Shown here: positions 9,770 to 18,974 of the stretch, piece after piece | Layout: each line of letters opens with the position of its first letter | How positions within the stretch are numbered: the stretch's first letter is position 1 | Origin: Gottfriedia acidiceleris | GTDB taxonomy: Bacteria; Bacillota; Bacilli; Bacillales; Bacillaceae_G | Direction: 5' to 3' | DNA length: 64,000 bases | Assembly (NCBI RefSeq): GCF_004138285.1 | Contig: NZ_SCFN01000018.1 | Location: 37,938-101,937 of the forward strand | Translations under genes and position numbers: made by a program | Notes under the pieces: model-generated | The model's database searches: none | What the model was told of the DNA's origin: nothing | Seen by the model: only the letters and a program-made list of their open reading frames with translations

Positions 9770-10531
9770 CCTTTCAAACTATAAAATTATTAACGAGTAG
9801 TCTTTACAAGAAAATTAGAGGATTAAATTAATGGAATACTTCTAAAATTAGTTGAAGAACACAGCTAGAGGGACAGACCCATTATAAAAAAAGATAAAGA
9901 TCTAAGACCTACTTTAAAATAAACAATTTATGTAAGACATCATTTCTACTTCCTTATGTTTTGTTGAAAAATCTCCCCTTTCGAATTTCCTTCCCAATTC
10001 CATAAAAGAACTTTATCGATTTTAAATCCCGTAAAAATTTTCAACTATACAAATCTAATATTCTATCGATTTGGATTGGGAACTTTAATCATATTGTAGT
10101 TGTGCTTGCATTCACTGTAAATTGGGGGAATTTTTTATCCTTATTTTACAAAAATAGACCTTTTTCTCTTTGTTATTTAGCGAAATATGAAGAAAAAAAC
10201 AGAATTATAAGAAGTAATCTGTAAGTATTTTATTAAGATAAGTAAATTAGGTATTAGAGATTGGGGTTATCAGTCATTAAGACCTATAAAATATTCTTAT
10301 TATTTTAATAAAATGGATTATTTAAATATGAATAAAGTATAGAAATCTCCATAATACCTTCTAATAAAAAAAATCGACGAAATAGTCGATCTTGTTCAAC
10401 CAGTGTATGAGTTTTCCAGTTAGATGAATAAGGAATTAAAAATTATACTTTTTAGGATCCAATCTGTTTACTCAGGGTAAACTTTGATTAATATATCCTC
10501 AAACACATCGAACATATGAAATGACGAATGT
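9770..10531. other. Intergenic region of about 760 bp without a recognised gene
   Basis: Very AT-rich with no ORF having a good start on either strand. The only structured element is the short hairpin at 10373-10390. The proximal part must hold the promoter and leader of S8 protease 1, but I cannot pick a convincing -35/-10 pair. Confidence 0.5.
10366..10390 (-). terminator. Orphan terminator-like hairpin
   Basis: Stem ATCGAC / GTCGAT with a run of eight or more Ts on the minus strand. No gene directly precedes it; it may be left over from a lost gene. Confidence 0.4.
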
Positions 10532-10563
10532 AAAAAACTCCTCATCAAGGCAAGGAGTTTTTT
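10532..10563 (-). terminator. Terminator of the 10566-11036 gene
   Basis: Stem AAAAAACTCCT / AGGAGTTTTTT with a T-run; begins 3 bp after the stop of the small gene. Confidence 0.85.
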
Positions 10564-10565
10564 CT

Positions 10566-11036
10566 TCATTGATTTCGTTCTAGAAAATCTTTAACCCCTT
10601 CGAAATGATTCTTCATTTTTCCATCGATTTTCTCGAGGATATAATGACCGTCTTTTGCAAAAGAACTACTTGGTGTTTGATGTGGATCAATCGAAGCAAT
10701 ATAGTGATCCGAACTGATATTCATTGATGATAAATTGTGAATGAGTTGCACAACATCGTAATGCACCCAATCGATTGCATGGTAGTAAGCTTTCCCTATG
10801 ATCATGTATTCTGAGTACAGGAAAAGTTTACTCGTTGGAATAAGTAATCCTATTACTCCTACTCCTAACCCGACAAGTATCACTTTCTTTCCTATTTCTT
10901 TGGCCAAATGAGCGAACATCAATCTTGAATCAGCAAACGATCGTCCATTTTTCGTTGCCTCTTGAAGGGGTTTGTGATGACCCTCGATCAATAATTTTTG
11001 TTCATATGGATAATACGTTGCAAATCGTTTCATCAT
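10566..11036 (-). CDS. Hypothetical protein with one transmembrane segment
   Basis: Not recognised. About 156 residues from the ATG pair near 11036 (MMKRFATYYPYEQ), preceded by GAGAGGATG; the upstream in-frame start at 11060 has no ribosome site. One strongly hydrophobic segment, KKVILVGLGVGVIGLLIP, lies near residue 55. The rest is soluble and rich in His and Tyr, ending in a charged helix. It is monocistronic with its own terminator and lies next to the germination operon. The strong ribosome site and terminator support it as a real gene. Confidence 0.6.
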   Translation of the reverse strand: MMKRFATYYPYEQKLLIEGHHKPLQEATKNGRSFADSRLMFAHLAKEIGKKVILVGLGVGVIGLLIPTSKLFLYSEYMIIGKAYYHAIDWVHYDVVQLIHNLSSMNISSDHYIASIDPHQTPSSSFAKDGHYILEKIDGKMKNHFEGVKDFLERNQ

Positions 11037-11060
11037 GCTGCATCCTCTCTCCTCATACAC

Positions 11061-11362
11061 TATTCATTATCAAGTGTCCGTCTATAAAACGATATGAGAC
11101 AACTGGTAAAGTATTCTAACAAATGGATGTACAATGCAGTATAAACAAAAAAAAGAACAATCAGAAAAAATTCACGAAACAAATAAGAGTACACATTTGG
11201 ATATAAATTAATTATCTTAAACTATCGCAACCTAATTTTAATACGAAAAAACGTCCCTACTTCTAGTAGGAACGCGTAATTTTGGAACGATCAACTAAAA
11301 TTTATTAGAAGATGTATTTTTTAGGTCCTTATGATAGATAACATTTCATTTCATATTTCAAT
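11061..11362. other. Intergenic region, nothing recognised
   Basis: AT-rich gap between the small membrane-protein gene and the end of the germination operon. One short imperfect hairpin near 11250-11275 (CGTCCCTACTTCTAGTAGG) could end germination-operon transcripts; no ORF with a credible start. Confidence 0.4.
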
Positions 11363-12472
11363 CTAATTTCTCTCTAAACGATCAGCTTTTTTAAAAGCTT
11401 GAAAGACAATAAAAATCATAAATAAAATAGGTATATAAACATAAAGAAAGCTAGAAGTGATGTATGTCATGAAAGTCCCTATTTTCTCCATATCCAATTT
11501 ACTTTTCACACTAATAACCATGAAATGAACAATAATTATTGAGAACCATAAAGACTTCCTAGATTTAAATTTAAACGATTCTTTTAAAATTCGAAACGCT
11601 CCCCACAATACCATACAGCAAGGAGGAAGAATGACTAAGAGCCATAAAAAAATATATACATATTCAAATCTTTCTATAAAAGGATAGCGAATAATTTTTG
11701 ACATCATTAGGGTTGGCCAAGTTATATGTTTAAGTTGTCCATGACTAAAATAGGCAAATGAAACGAATGTAATAAATAAGTATAAAATGGTTGTATACGC
11801 TTGTGAAATGTGTGCCCATTTTTGAGATTTTTGATTATTTTTAATAAACGGAAAGTAAATAAGCAAAAATTCAGGTCCAGAGTACATCAGGATACAATTC
11901 TTTGCTGAAACATAATAGTCACTTATACTATGATTAAAAACTGGTAATAAATTCGTCCAATAAGCATATTTCAATGGAAAGTAAAATGTAAACAATAATA
12001 TAGAAGGGATTATTACTCCCCAAAAACATATTCCGGTAATAACTCTAAATCCTCCTATGACCAAATAAGTGATAACAAAAAGCATAATAAGTGATAAAAG
12101 CCAAATTGGAAAATACGGAAAAACCCAAGTAATAAGAACAGCTATATAGGACCTAATTATGGTTGTAATTACTAAAAGCAAGTAGACATAAAGAAAGATA
12201 TTTAAAGCATTACCGATCCATTTCCCAAATAATTGTTGATGTAAAGAAATTATATCTCCATTATTTGATTTCTTTAACAAGTAATACATTAACCAAATAA
12301 TGATATGTAAAGAGATACCAACTACTAAAACCGAAACCCATGCATCTTGTTCGGCTCCTTTTACTATTTTATTTTGAAAATTCAACAAGCCAACACCTGT
12401 TTGGGTACTGTGAATAAGAAATAATAAAAAAAATGGAGATACTGTCAAACTTTCTTTTAATTGTTTACTCAT
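11363..12472 (-). CDS. Spore germinant receptor B subunit (GerAB/GerKB family)
   Basis: Integral inner-membrane protein of the APC transporter superfamily with about ten hydrophobic segments; B subunits bind the germinant. The N-terminus (SPFFLLFLIHSTQTGVGLLNF) carries the family's first helix and its GVG turn. Length 369 aa is normal. AAGGAGATCGTCT precedes the ATG. Last gene of a three-gene operon in the order A-C-B, the order of gerK in Bacillus subtilis. Expected to be made in the forespore and to sit in the spore inner membrane. The germinant cannot be deduced. Confidence 0.92.
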   Translation of the reverse strand: MSKQLKESLTVSPFFLLFLIHSTQTGVGLLNFQNKIVKGAEQDAWVSVLVVGISLHIIIWLMYYLLKKSNNGDIISLHQQLFGKWIGNALNIFLYVYLLLVITTIIRSYIAVLITWVFPYFPIWLLSLIMLFVITYLVIGGFRVITGICFWGVIIPSILLFTFYFPLKYAYWTNLLPVFNHSISDYYVSAKNCILMYSGPEFLLIYFPFIKNNQKSQKWAHISQAYTTILYLFITFVSFAYFSHGQLKHITWPTLMMSKIIRYPFIERFEYVYIFLWLLVILPPCCMVLWGAFRILKESFKFKSRKSLWFSIIIVHFMVISVKSKLDMEKIGTFMTYITSSFLYVYIPILFMIFIVFQAFKKADRLERN

Positions 12473-12491
12473 AGACGATCTCCTTCACTTT

Positions 12492-13604
12492 TTACTCGCC
12501 AATCCCAGATTGAGATAATACAACTTTTACATTCACATCAAAGTCAACAGCTGGATAAACCTTTCCATAAAACTCCTTTTCGTTCCATTTTTTTGAATGT
12601 GCTCTTGCTAAATCACCTATACCTAAAGGATCGACTTGATGTTTTTGAAAGGTTAATAATAGTTTTTCAAAATCTTCTTTCATCTGTTTTTCCAATTGAT
12701 TGTTTAAAAATAAATTATTTTTTCTTTTCATTAAATCTAGCCATTCAGGATAATCTTTTACCATCCCATTTAGAGTAATATCAAATTTCGCTTTCGTTTT
12801 TGTTTTATTGGTTTTAATTAATTTTTTTTCGTTCCCATTTAAAATCGTTAATATTGCAGAATCAATGTTCTGTCCCTTCTGTATAGAAATTTCTGTTTGT
12901 CCTCTAATTACTCTCCCTCTTAATATTTTATACAGTAAGCTTTCTTTTTGATTTAAAACAAGTGCAAGTTTGTCCTTCTTAAATACAGCTAGCCCTTTTA
13001 CCTCAATATTCTCTTTTTGATTTATCTTAATATAAGGTATTGAAGCATCTCGACCTTCTCCATAGTAATCAAATAAAAAACTATGAAAAGTTGGAAGTGG
13101 TACAAATTGATTCCTAAAATTTTGTTCAATCAATTTATAGATATAGTTGCTGTCTTTCTCTTTGTTTTTCATTAATAATTCTCCTGCTGGTTCTTCTGAA
13201 ACAGCCAATATTGCATTACTTCCAATCAATGGATCCCTACAAACCGCCTTAACAAAATAAGACACCCCATTTTCAGCTAGTTCTTTTCCAAAGATTAGAA
13301 GATTCAACTTTCCAATTTCGATTGGTTTTGGAGATTGTTCATTTAGAGCTTGTTTAATTAATAGTGATTTCTTCCCAGTACCTTGTAAAATAGTGCTCCC
13401 TTTGTTTCCTACTTCGGTATAATCAGAATAAAGTGCCGTTCCAACAAAATGATTATCAACCTTGTCAAAACCGTATACTGATAGAATTTGTATTTCATCA
13501 ATAATTTTTTGCCGTGGAAAAGAGCAACCTGATAGTAACAACAATAGTAGAAAAGTAGCACAAAAAGAGCAAATATTTTTTCTATTTATTTTATTCATTA
13601 TCAT
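12492..13604 (-). CDS. Spore germinant receptor C subunit, Ger(x)C lipoprotein
   Basis: Lipoprotein with lipobox LLLLLLSGCSF; the cysteine is expected to be lipidated so that the protein lies on the outer face of the spore inner membrane beside the A and B subunits. The sequence following it (RQKIIDEIQILSVYGFDK) is characteristic of Ger(x)C proteins. Several Met codons cluster at the start; I prefer 13604 (MIMNKINRK), about 9 nt after AAGGAT. The 5' end overlaps the A-subunit gene, which implies coupled translation. Confidence 0.92.
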   Translation of the reverse strand: MIMNKINRKNICSFCATFLLLLLLSGCSFPRQKIIDEIQILSVYGFDKVDNHFVGTALYSDYTEVGNKGSTILQGTGKKSLLIKQALNEQSPKPIEIGKLNLLIFGKELAENGVSYFVKAVCRDPLIGSNAILAVSEEPAGELLMKNKEKDSNYIYKLIEQNFRNQFVPLPTFHSFLFDYYGEGRDASIPYIKINQKENIEVKGLAVFKKDKLALVLNQKESLLYKILRGRVIRGQTEISIQKGQNIDSAILTILNGNEKKLIKTNKTKTKAKFDITLNGMVKDYPEWLDLMKRKNNLFLNNQLEKQMKEDFEKLLLTFQKHQVDPLGIGDLARAHSKKWNEKEFYGKVYPAVDFDVNVKVVLSQSGIGE

Positions 13605-15105
13605 TATTACGATCATCCTTAACTTGATTTGGATTATATCTTTTTAGTGAAAGAGGTCTTAAAAATCGACTTCGAGTCGTTGTAAACTGATATGATGACC
13701 GAATAAAACTATCGCTAAAGCTTTTTATTCTAAAAGGATACAAAGGAACCATATATGGATTTCCCAAGGATTTAAGCTTTAATAAATGCCCTAATAGAAG
13801 AACAAATCCTATTATTATTCCAAAACCGCCCATAAATGCTGCAAGTAAAATTAGTGGAAACCTCAATAGTCGAATTGCATTTGACATTTTAAATATAGGT
13901 GTTGTGAAAGAAGCAAGTGCAGACAGTGATACAATGATCAGTAAAATATTGCTTGTTAGTGCAGCTTGGACAGATGCCTGTCCGATTACAATACCACCAA
14001 CAATACCCAGTGTTTGTCCAATTTTTGTAGGTAAGCGAGCTCCTGCCTCTCTCAATAATTCAATAGTAGTTTCCAAAAAAATAGCTTCCCATATCGGGGG
14101 AAATGGAACATGAGCTCTTGAACTAATTAGGGGTTGCAATAAATCATCAGGTAAAACTTCATAATGAAATGTTAATATTGCTACATATATTGGTGTAGCA
14201 AACAATGAGAAAATAACACTCATTATACGAATGATTCGAAAAAACGATCCTAGTACCCAATTTAGATAATAATCTTCAGGAGAAATGAAAAAATCCAGTA
14301 TAGTAGTTGGTCCTGTAATAATGTAAGGCGATCCATTCGATAAGATAGCAACTTGGCCATTAACCATTGCATATACAACCCTATCAGTCCGTTCAGTAGA
14401 TAAAAAAATAGGAAAAGGCGTATTTGAGTTATCTGAAATAATTTGATCAATTAGGGAATTATCAAAAATAACGTCGAAATCGATGTTTTTCAAACGTTGA
14501 CGAACAGTTTGCACATATTCTGGATTCGTAATTCCATCCAAATATGCAATAACTACTTCTGTTTTAGACATTGAACCTATTTTGATTTCCTCAAAAACTA
14601 ACTCAGGTACAGCTATATGTTTTCGAAGTAGATGTAGGTTAGTACTTAGGTTTTCAACAAACCCAACCTTTGGACCAATAACACTAAATTCATTTTCTGT
14701 ATCATTATTCTCGCGATAACCAAGTTTTGTATTTTCTACGTTTATCGTCAAAAAGCGCTTAAAATACTTGAATTCAAGAATAACATACCCTTTTATTAAT
14801 CTTTTTTCGATATCTAGTGGGTTATTTGTAAATTCAACATCCTCAAACGGAATCAACTTCTTCACATCATTAATCGTACTAATTTTATTAATATTCTCTT
14901 GTAATGACGTAAGTAGAAGGTTATTTATTTTATCTGCATCTACCATACTTTTATAGTAACTAATGGTTATATCCTGTTCTTCAGAAAATGAAAATTGATG
15001 GAAATCGCTCGATTTAGCAGCCTGTTGAAATATGGATGTTATTGACTTCGTTTCTTTCTCGGACTTTTCACTATTTAAATTTCGTTCAATAGATTTTAAA
15101 CGCAT
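13591..15105 (-). CDS. Spore germinant receptor A subunit (GerA family)
   Basis: First gene of the germinant receptor operon. A large N-terminal cytoplasmic domain (about 1-280) precedes a membrane domain with the family signature FPPIWEAIFLETTIELLREA and the following GARLPTKIGQTLGIVGG. Length 504 aa is typical. The ribosome site GGGTGG lies before ATG 15105. Together with the B and C subunits it forms a GerA-type receptor; recent work on this family shows that A subunits assemble ion-conducting channels. A forespore sigma-G promoter is expected upstream, but I could not identify one with confidence. Confidence 0.94.
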   Translation of the reverse strand: MRLKSIERNLNSEKSEKETKSITSIFQQAAKSSDFHQFSFSEEQDITISYYKSMVDADKINNLLLTSLQENINKISTINDVKKLIPFEDVEFTNNPLDIEKRLIKGYVILEFKYFKRFLTINVENTKLGYRENNDTENEFSVIGPKVGFVENLSTNLHLLRKHIAVPELVFEEIKIGSMSKTEVVIAYLDGITNPEYVQTVRQRLKNIDFDVIFDNSLIDQIISDNSNTPFPIFLSTERTDRVVYAMVNGQVAILSNGSPYIITGPTTILDFFISPEDYYLNWVLGSFFRIIRIMSVIFSLFATPIYVAILTFHYEVLPDDLLQPLISSRAHVPFPPIWEAIFLETTIELLREAGARLPTKIGQTLGIVGGIVIGQASVQAALTSNILLIIVSLSALASFTTPIFKMSNAIRLLRFPLILLAAFMGGFGIIIGFVLLLGHLLKLKSLGNPYMVPLYPFRIKSFSDSFIRSSYQFTTTRSRFLRPLSLKRYNPNQVKDDRNNDNE

Positions 15106-15693
15106 TTAGACCACCCAATAGGTTGAATTATTTTGATTTTACTTTGAGTTCTCATATATGTGAGGGATTACCAAATATAAGAATAAAGAGAAGATATTTC
15201 CTTTTGATACGTAAAAAATACGGAAAGTGATCGCCCTCAGTTGGTAAATTGTTTTCTAATAAATAGTTGGTCACCTTAAAAAGTGACATTATTTCGTTTA
15301 CTTATTTCAGTATTAAATATAGTCTGCCTAAAATTTCCATCTAATCTCCTACTTTATTTTTTCGTTCTTACTAATTTATATACAATAAAAGTATTCAATT
15401 TAAAATTTTAATTAATTCTCTAATACATCCTTCCAATGCTTTAAACTGTGAATTTTATCTATAAAAACAGTTCTTCTGGTCAACTAATTACTTCACTAGT
15501 ACATTAAGATTTTTGTATTTATATACTTATATGTGTCCCCTTTGGTAAATCAGCCTGAATTACAAAGAATTGCAGTTATTCTTTACTGTTCCCTGCTTAT
15601 CATTAATCTTCAATAAATCTATACACTGAGTTTACTAGGTTTTAATATTCAGATGATATGATGAGTTTAACTTCAAATGAGGGGGCAGAATAA
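15106..15693. other. Divergent intergenic region between the germination operon and the HAD gene
   Basis: About 590 bp, very AT-rich, holding the promoters of both divergent units. No ORF with a credible ribosome site and no obvious repeats or hairpins seen. Confidence 0.5.
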
Positions 15694-16491
15694 ATGAATA
15701 TACGTGCATTTTTTATAGATATGGACGGTACACTTCTAACAGAATCAAACTACATTTCTCGCCGTAATAAGGAAGCCATTTATAAGCTCATTAATCAGAG
15801 AGTCATGGTATTTCTAGCAACTGGTCGACACTATGAAGTAACCGCTCCATACCATAAAGAAATAGGATTACAAACTCCGATGATCTGTTTGAACGGTGCC
15901 GCCATTCATGATGGAGGGACAGGAAGAATGATGCAAATGGAAACAGTCAGAGTGAACGAAGAACTACTCCATCATCTGACTGCTGAAAACCCTTGTAATG
16001 TTATTATCCATACAGCTAATGGACTTTACTGTAAGGAAACAAATGAAGAAATTGATTATTGGACAAAAGTTGGGCAAATTCCACCACGATACATTGGTGA
16101 CTTAAGACTGGCTAATTATAATGATGTTCTTAAATATAGTGTTCGAACAGGTGAACAAAATACTGAAATATCCGCTTTGTTTAAAAAGGAAGCTGAAGTC
16201 ATAGATTGGAATGACGGTTTTGAAATGGTTGCTCCAAATGTTTCAAAATGGTCTGCTATCAAAAACATACTTCGTGCATATCGAATTAATCCAAATGAAG
16301 CCGTAGCTATAGGAGATGGACCAAATGATATTGAAATGCTTCGTCATGTTGGTACTGGTGTGGCTATGGGGAACGCTAGCGAAAAAGTTAAAGCGGTATC
16401 TGATTTTGTAACTGGACATCATGAAAATGATGGATTAGCTGAATTTATAGAACGTTATCTTCTTAAATCAAAAGAAACATTTGCGATTTAA
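15694..16491 (+). CDS. Cof-type HAD-IIB family phosphatase
   Basis: Soluble haloacid-dehalogenase phosphatase acting on small phosphorylated metabolites. Motif I FFIDMDGTLL provides nucleophile Asp9 and Asp11, motif II is in FLATGRHYEV, and motifs III/IV are in KWSAIKNIL and IGDGPNDIEMLRHVG. A C2-type cap lies in between. Length 265 aa is normal. AGGGGG precedes the ATG. Monocistronic. The substrate cannot be predicted from sequence; members dephosphorylate sugar phosphates, FMN or PLP. Confidence 0.92.
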   Translation: MNIRAFFIDMDGTLLTESNYISRRNKEAIYKLINQRVMVFLATGRHYEVTAPYHKEIGLQTPMICLNGAAIHDGGTGRMMQMETVRVNEELLHHLTAENPCNVIIHTANGLYCKETNEEIDYWTKVGQIPPRYIGDLRLANYNDVLKYSVRTGEQNTEISALFKKEAEVIDWNDGFEMVAPNVSKWSAIKNILRAYRINPNEAVAIGDGPNDIEMLRHVGTGVAMGNASEKVKAVSDFVTGHHENDGLAEFIERYLLKSKETFAI

Positions 16492-17084
16492 TGTTTTTTT
16501 AATAAAAAATGCAATTCAAACAAGTTCAGTGAATAGGAGTAAATCCTAAATCAGAACAAAGGCTCGGAAAAAAAATCTGGACCTTTTTGCTTTGGTTTAG
16601 AATTTTATTCAATTGGTATCTTCTAAACTTCAATTTGTCCTCAAAAGTGAAATTAATTGACCATAAACACTGTATAGTTTGTATTTCCGCTCTTGATTCA
16701 TTACTTATTCCATGCCTTTCCTTGATGTTCATTCAAATGGTTTTACCTCGGTAACTTGATTGATCGAGGCGTCGTCTGGGTCTAGATCAGCAAAATGGCG
16801 CTGACTAAGTCAGCACCCTATGCGACTGCCCGTCGCACAAAAAGCTGCATACCTTCAACTAAAGCATGCGTTAATTGCATAAGATTCATTAATTTAATGA
16901 TTATAAACTTCTTTGAATAATTGTGTTGGAATACTTTATAATTTCCACTAGCTTCATACACCCGAAACGAAGAAAAAATGTTTTTCATTTCTTCCAAAAA
17001 GACCAGCTACTTAAAGTAATTCGTCAACTTTAATTAAATCTCATATTTATGAAATTCTGTTTCCATATAAAAAATTCGGATGAT
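16492..17084. other. Intergenic region holding a GC-richer hairpin element
   Basis: Between the HAD gene and pstA. A 68-codon minus-strand ORF (16526-16732) has no ribosome site and no recognisable family. The segment at about 16755-16860 is clearly richer in G and C than its surroundings and contains two adjacent hairpins, listed separately. Confidence 0.4.
16757..16842 (-). other. GC-rich double hairpin, possible decayed structured RNA
   Basis: On the minus strand the block begins GTGCGACGGGCAGTCGCA, a 6-bp stem with a 5-nt loop, followed by a second hairpin GCTGACT-T-AGTCAGC and then a CCTCG...CGAGG pairing. GTGCGAC is the usual first heptamer of many bacterial group II introns, but no maturase gene and no domain V sequence are visible, so at most a 5' fragment is present. 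A dispersed repeat of another kind is equally possible. Confidence 0.3.
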
Positions 17085-17990
17085 TCACGTAATTACCTTT
17101 ACTTTTCTTTTAGTACCTGTGTATCTTCTATGAATAAAATTAGCAATTAATCGAGCTAATAGATTAAATAATAGGACCATAACGATCAAAACTGCAGCCG
17201 ACTTTGCAGCAATTTCTTGAGCGTCTGGGACAATACCTTCAGAATTCAGTTTCCAAATATGAACTGCTAATGTTTCTGCAGGCCGAAAAATATTTAATGG
17301 ATTCATTTGACTATTAATTGGAGCAACCGAATTTAAAACTGGAGTTGTTAATCCTGCAGTATAGATTAACGCTGCTGCTTCTCCAAATATTCTGCCTGCT
17401 GATAGAATAATCCCAGTGACGAGTTGTGGAATTGCTGTAGGAATACTAATTTTAACAATTGTTTGCCATTTTGTAGCCCCTAAACCAAAACTACCTTCTT
17501 TAATATTTTTCGGAACATCTAGTAGTGCAGTTTCTGATACACGGGTAAGACTTGGTAGATTTAATATTGTAATTGCGAGTGAACCTCCAATTAAAGAATA
17601 CCCCCAACCAGTCATTGTAACAAATACAAGTAAACCGAATAATCCAACTACAATAGATGGTAAAGAAGCTAAAGTTTCTATACAAAGTCTTACAAAGCTT
17701 AGAAATTTCCCTGGCTTTGCATATTCTGCCAAATAAATTCCTGATCCTAATCCTAGAGGTATAGAAATCACCAATGTTAATACTAAAATATAAAATGAAT
17801 TAAATAATTGTGGGCCAATGCCACCCCCGGCTTGTGTATTACTTGGTCTTCCAAATAAAAAATTTGGGTCCCAAAATCCCCATCCTTTTGAAATTATTTC
17901 CCATAGTAGATAAATAAGTAGTAAAACAATAATTAATGAAACGATATAGAGAATGATTGTCCATAATTTATCAATACTTCGAGCATTCAT
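17085..17990 (-). CDS. pstA: Phosphate ABC transporter permease PstA
   Basis: Inner-membrane permease of the high-affinity phosphate importer, partner of PstC. Six membrane segments; the ABC-docking EAA-type loop is around VPKNIKEGSFGLGATKWQTI. 301 aa, the usual length. The start has an AGGGGG site. Lies 14 bp after pstC. It is the last gene of the cluster here, whereas in the standard order pstB and phoU follow it. C-terminus is basic (RRYTGTKRKVK). Confidence 0.96.
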   Translation of the reverse strand: MNARSIDKLWTIILYIVSLIIVLLLIYLLWEIISKGWGFWDPNFLFGRPSNTQAGGGIGPQLFNSFYILVLTLVISIPLGLGSGIYLAEYAKPGKFLSFVRLCIETLASLPSIVVGLFGLLVFVTMTGWGYSLIGGSLAITILNLPSLTRVSETALLDVPKNIKEGSFGLGATKWQTIVKISIPTAIPQLVTGIILSAGRIFGEAAALIYTAGLTTPVLNSVAPINSQMNPLNIFRPAETLAVHIWKLNSEGIVPDAQEIAAKSAAVLIVMVLLFNLLARLIANFIHRRYTGTKRKVKVIT

Positions 17991-18004
17991 TATGCTTGTT
18001 CCCC

Positions 18005-18811
18005 CTATCTTTTACCGATGAATCGAATAATTAATATAAAGAAAAATGAAATGAGTAGTAAAATCATTGCCAATGACCATAATGCATTGTTCCATGAGGT
18101 TCCATTCATCGTATTAGCCATATCCATTGTTAATATACCAGTTAATGTGACAGTGGGATCAAAAATGCTTTTAGGAAATTGAAGTGTATTACCAATAACC
18201 ATCTGTACTGCTAAAGCTTCGCCAAAAGCTCTAGCTAAACCAAGTACTACACCAGTTAATACATTAGTGGTCGCAGCAGGAACAATAGCCTTACTAATTG
18301 CTTGCCATCGAGTAGAACCTAATCCATAAGAAGCCTCTAAATAATCTTTCGGAACTGCTCTAATCGCATCTGATGCTATACTTGCAATTGTTGGAAGAAT
18401 CATGATACTCAATACAATTATTCCTGCGATTAAACTAAAACCAACTCCACCAATTTGATTACGAATAATCGGGACTAGAATTGTTACTCCCAGAAATCCG
18501 TAGACAACTGAAGGGATACCTACTAATATTTCTAAAACAGGTTTTAATATTTTATCTCCAAAAATCGGTGAAATATAATTCATAAAAATAGCTAATGCGA
18601 TTGCAATTGGTGCTGCAATAATGACTGCCCCAATTGATACTACGATTGAACCAGTAATAAATTTTAATGCTCCAAACCTAGGATTTTGTGCGTCATTTGG
18701 GCTCCAATCAGGAGAAAATAGCATTTCAAATAATGAAATATTACTCTGAGTAAATGATTGTATTCCTTTACCTACAATAAAAATAATAATCAAAATCGTG
18801 GTAAGTACCAT
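18005..18811 (-). CDS. pstC: Phosphate ABC transporter permease PstC, N-terminus out of frame
   Basis: Permease of the phosphate importer; EAA-type loop VPKDYLEASYGLGSTRWQAI. The open frame starts at an ATG (18811) with no ribosome site, already inside the first membrane helix (MVLTTILIIIFIVG). Upstream, the same frame reads KNYFANEYLGRTLVTFCGIL, the expected PstC N-terminus, while a well-placed start (AGGAG, ATG at 18887, MKIRK) is in another frame, separated by a run of ten As. With nine As the two would join to give a normal protein of about 294 aa. So either pstC is frameshifted, or polymerase slippage on the A tract restores it, or there is a sequencing error. Confidence 0.9.
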   Translation of the reverse strand: MVLTTILIIIFIVGKGIQSFTQSNISLFEMLFSPDWSPNDAQNPRFGALKFITGSIVVSIGAVIIAAPIAIALAIFMNYISPIFGDKILKPVLEILVGIPSVVYGFLGVTILVPIIRNQIGGVGFSLIAGIIVLSIMILPTIASIASDAIRAVPKDYLEASYGLGSTRWQAISKAIVPAATTNVLTGVVLGLARAFGEALAVQMVIGNTLQFPKSIFDPTVTLTGILTMDMANTMNGTSWNNALWSLAMILLLISFFFILIIRFIGKR

Positions 18812-18866
18812 TAAAATACCGCAAAAGGTTACTAATGTTCTTCCTAAGTATTCATTTGCAAAGTAA

Positions 18867-18876
18867 TTTTTTTTTT
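18867..18876 (-). other. A10 homopolymer that breaks the pstC reading frame
   Basis: Ten consecutive Ts on the plus strand (As in the mRNA) between the good start at 18887 and the rest of pstC. Nine or twelve As would fuse them in frame. Such tracts are prone to replication slippage and transcriptional slippage, and to sequencing error. Confidence 0.75.
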
Positions 18877-18893
18877 CTGATTTTCATAAATAA

Positions 18894-18898
18894 CTCCT
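18894..18898 (-). promoter_or_regulatory. Ribosome binding site pointing to the true pstC start
   Basis: AGGAG placed 6 nt before the ATG at 18887 (MKIRK). This site decides that translation of pstC should begin upstream of the A10 tract, not at 18811. Confidence 0.7.
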
Positions 18899-18918
18899 AA
18901 TAATAATTTAAGTGCTAA

Positions 18919-18963
18919 TAAAGGGTGCCTAATCAAACTTAATTTGAAATAGAACACCCTTTA
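18919..18963 (-). other. Hairpin between pstS and pstC
   Basis: A 9-bp perfect stem TAAAGGGTG / CACCCTTTA with a 27-nt loop immediately after pstS. There is no long T-run behind it, so it is more likely a partial terminator or an mRNA 3'-end stabiliser that raises the level of the binding protein over the permeases. Confidence 0.55.
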
Positions 18964-18974
18964 GGGTTAGATCA

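Noticed and set aside
12461..12778. 105-codon plus-strand ORF opposite the GerC gene
   Set aside because: Antisense shadow spanning the gerB/gerC junction, no start signal.
15106..15200. Sigma-G promoter before the germination operon
   Set aside because: Sigma-G control is expected, but no -35/-10 pair close enough to the consensus could be picked.
16526..16732. 68-codon minus-strand ORF next to the GC-rich hairpins
   Set aside because: No ribosome site and no similarity to transposases or maturases that I can recognise.
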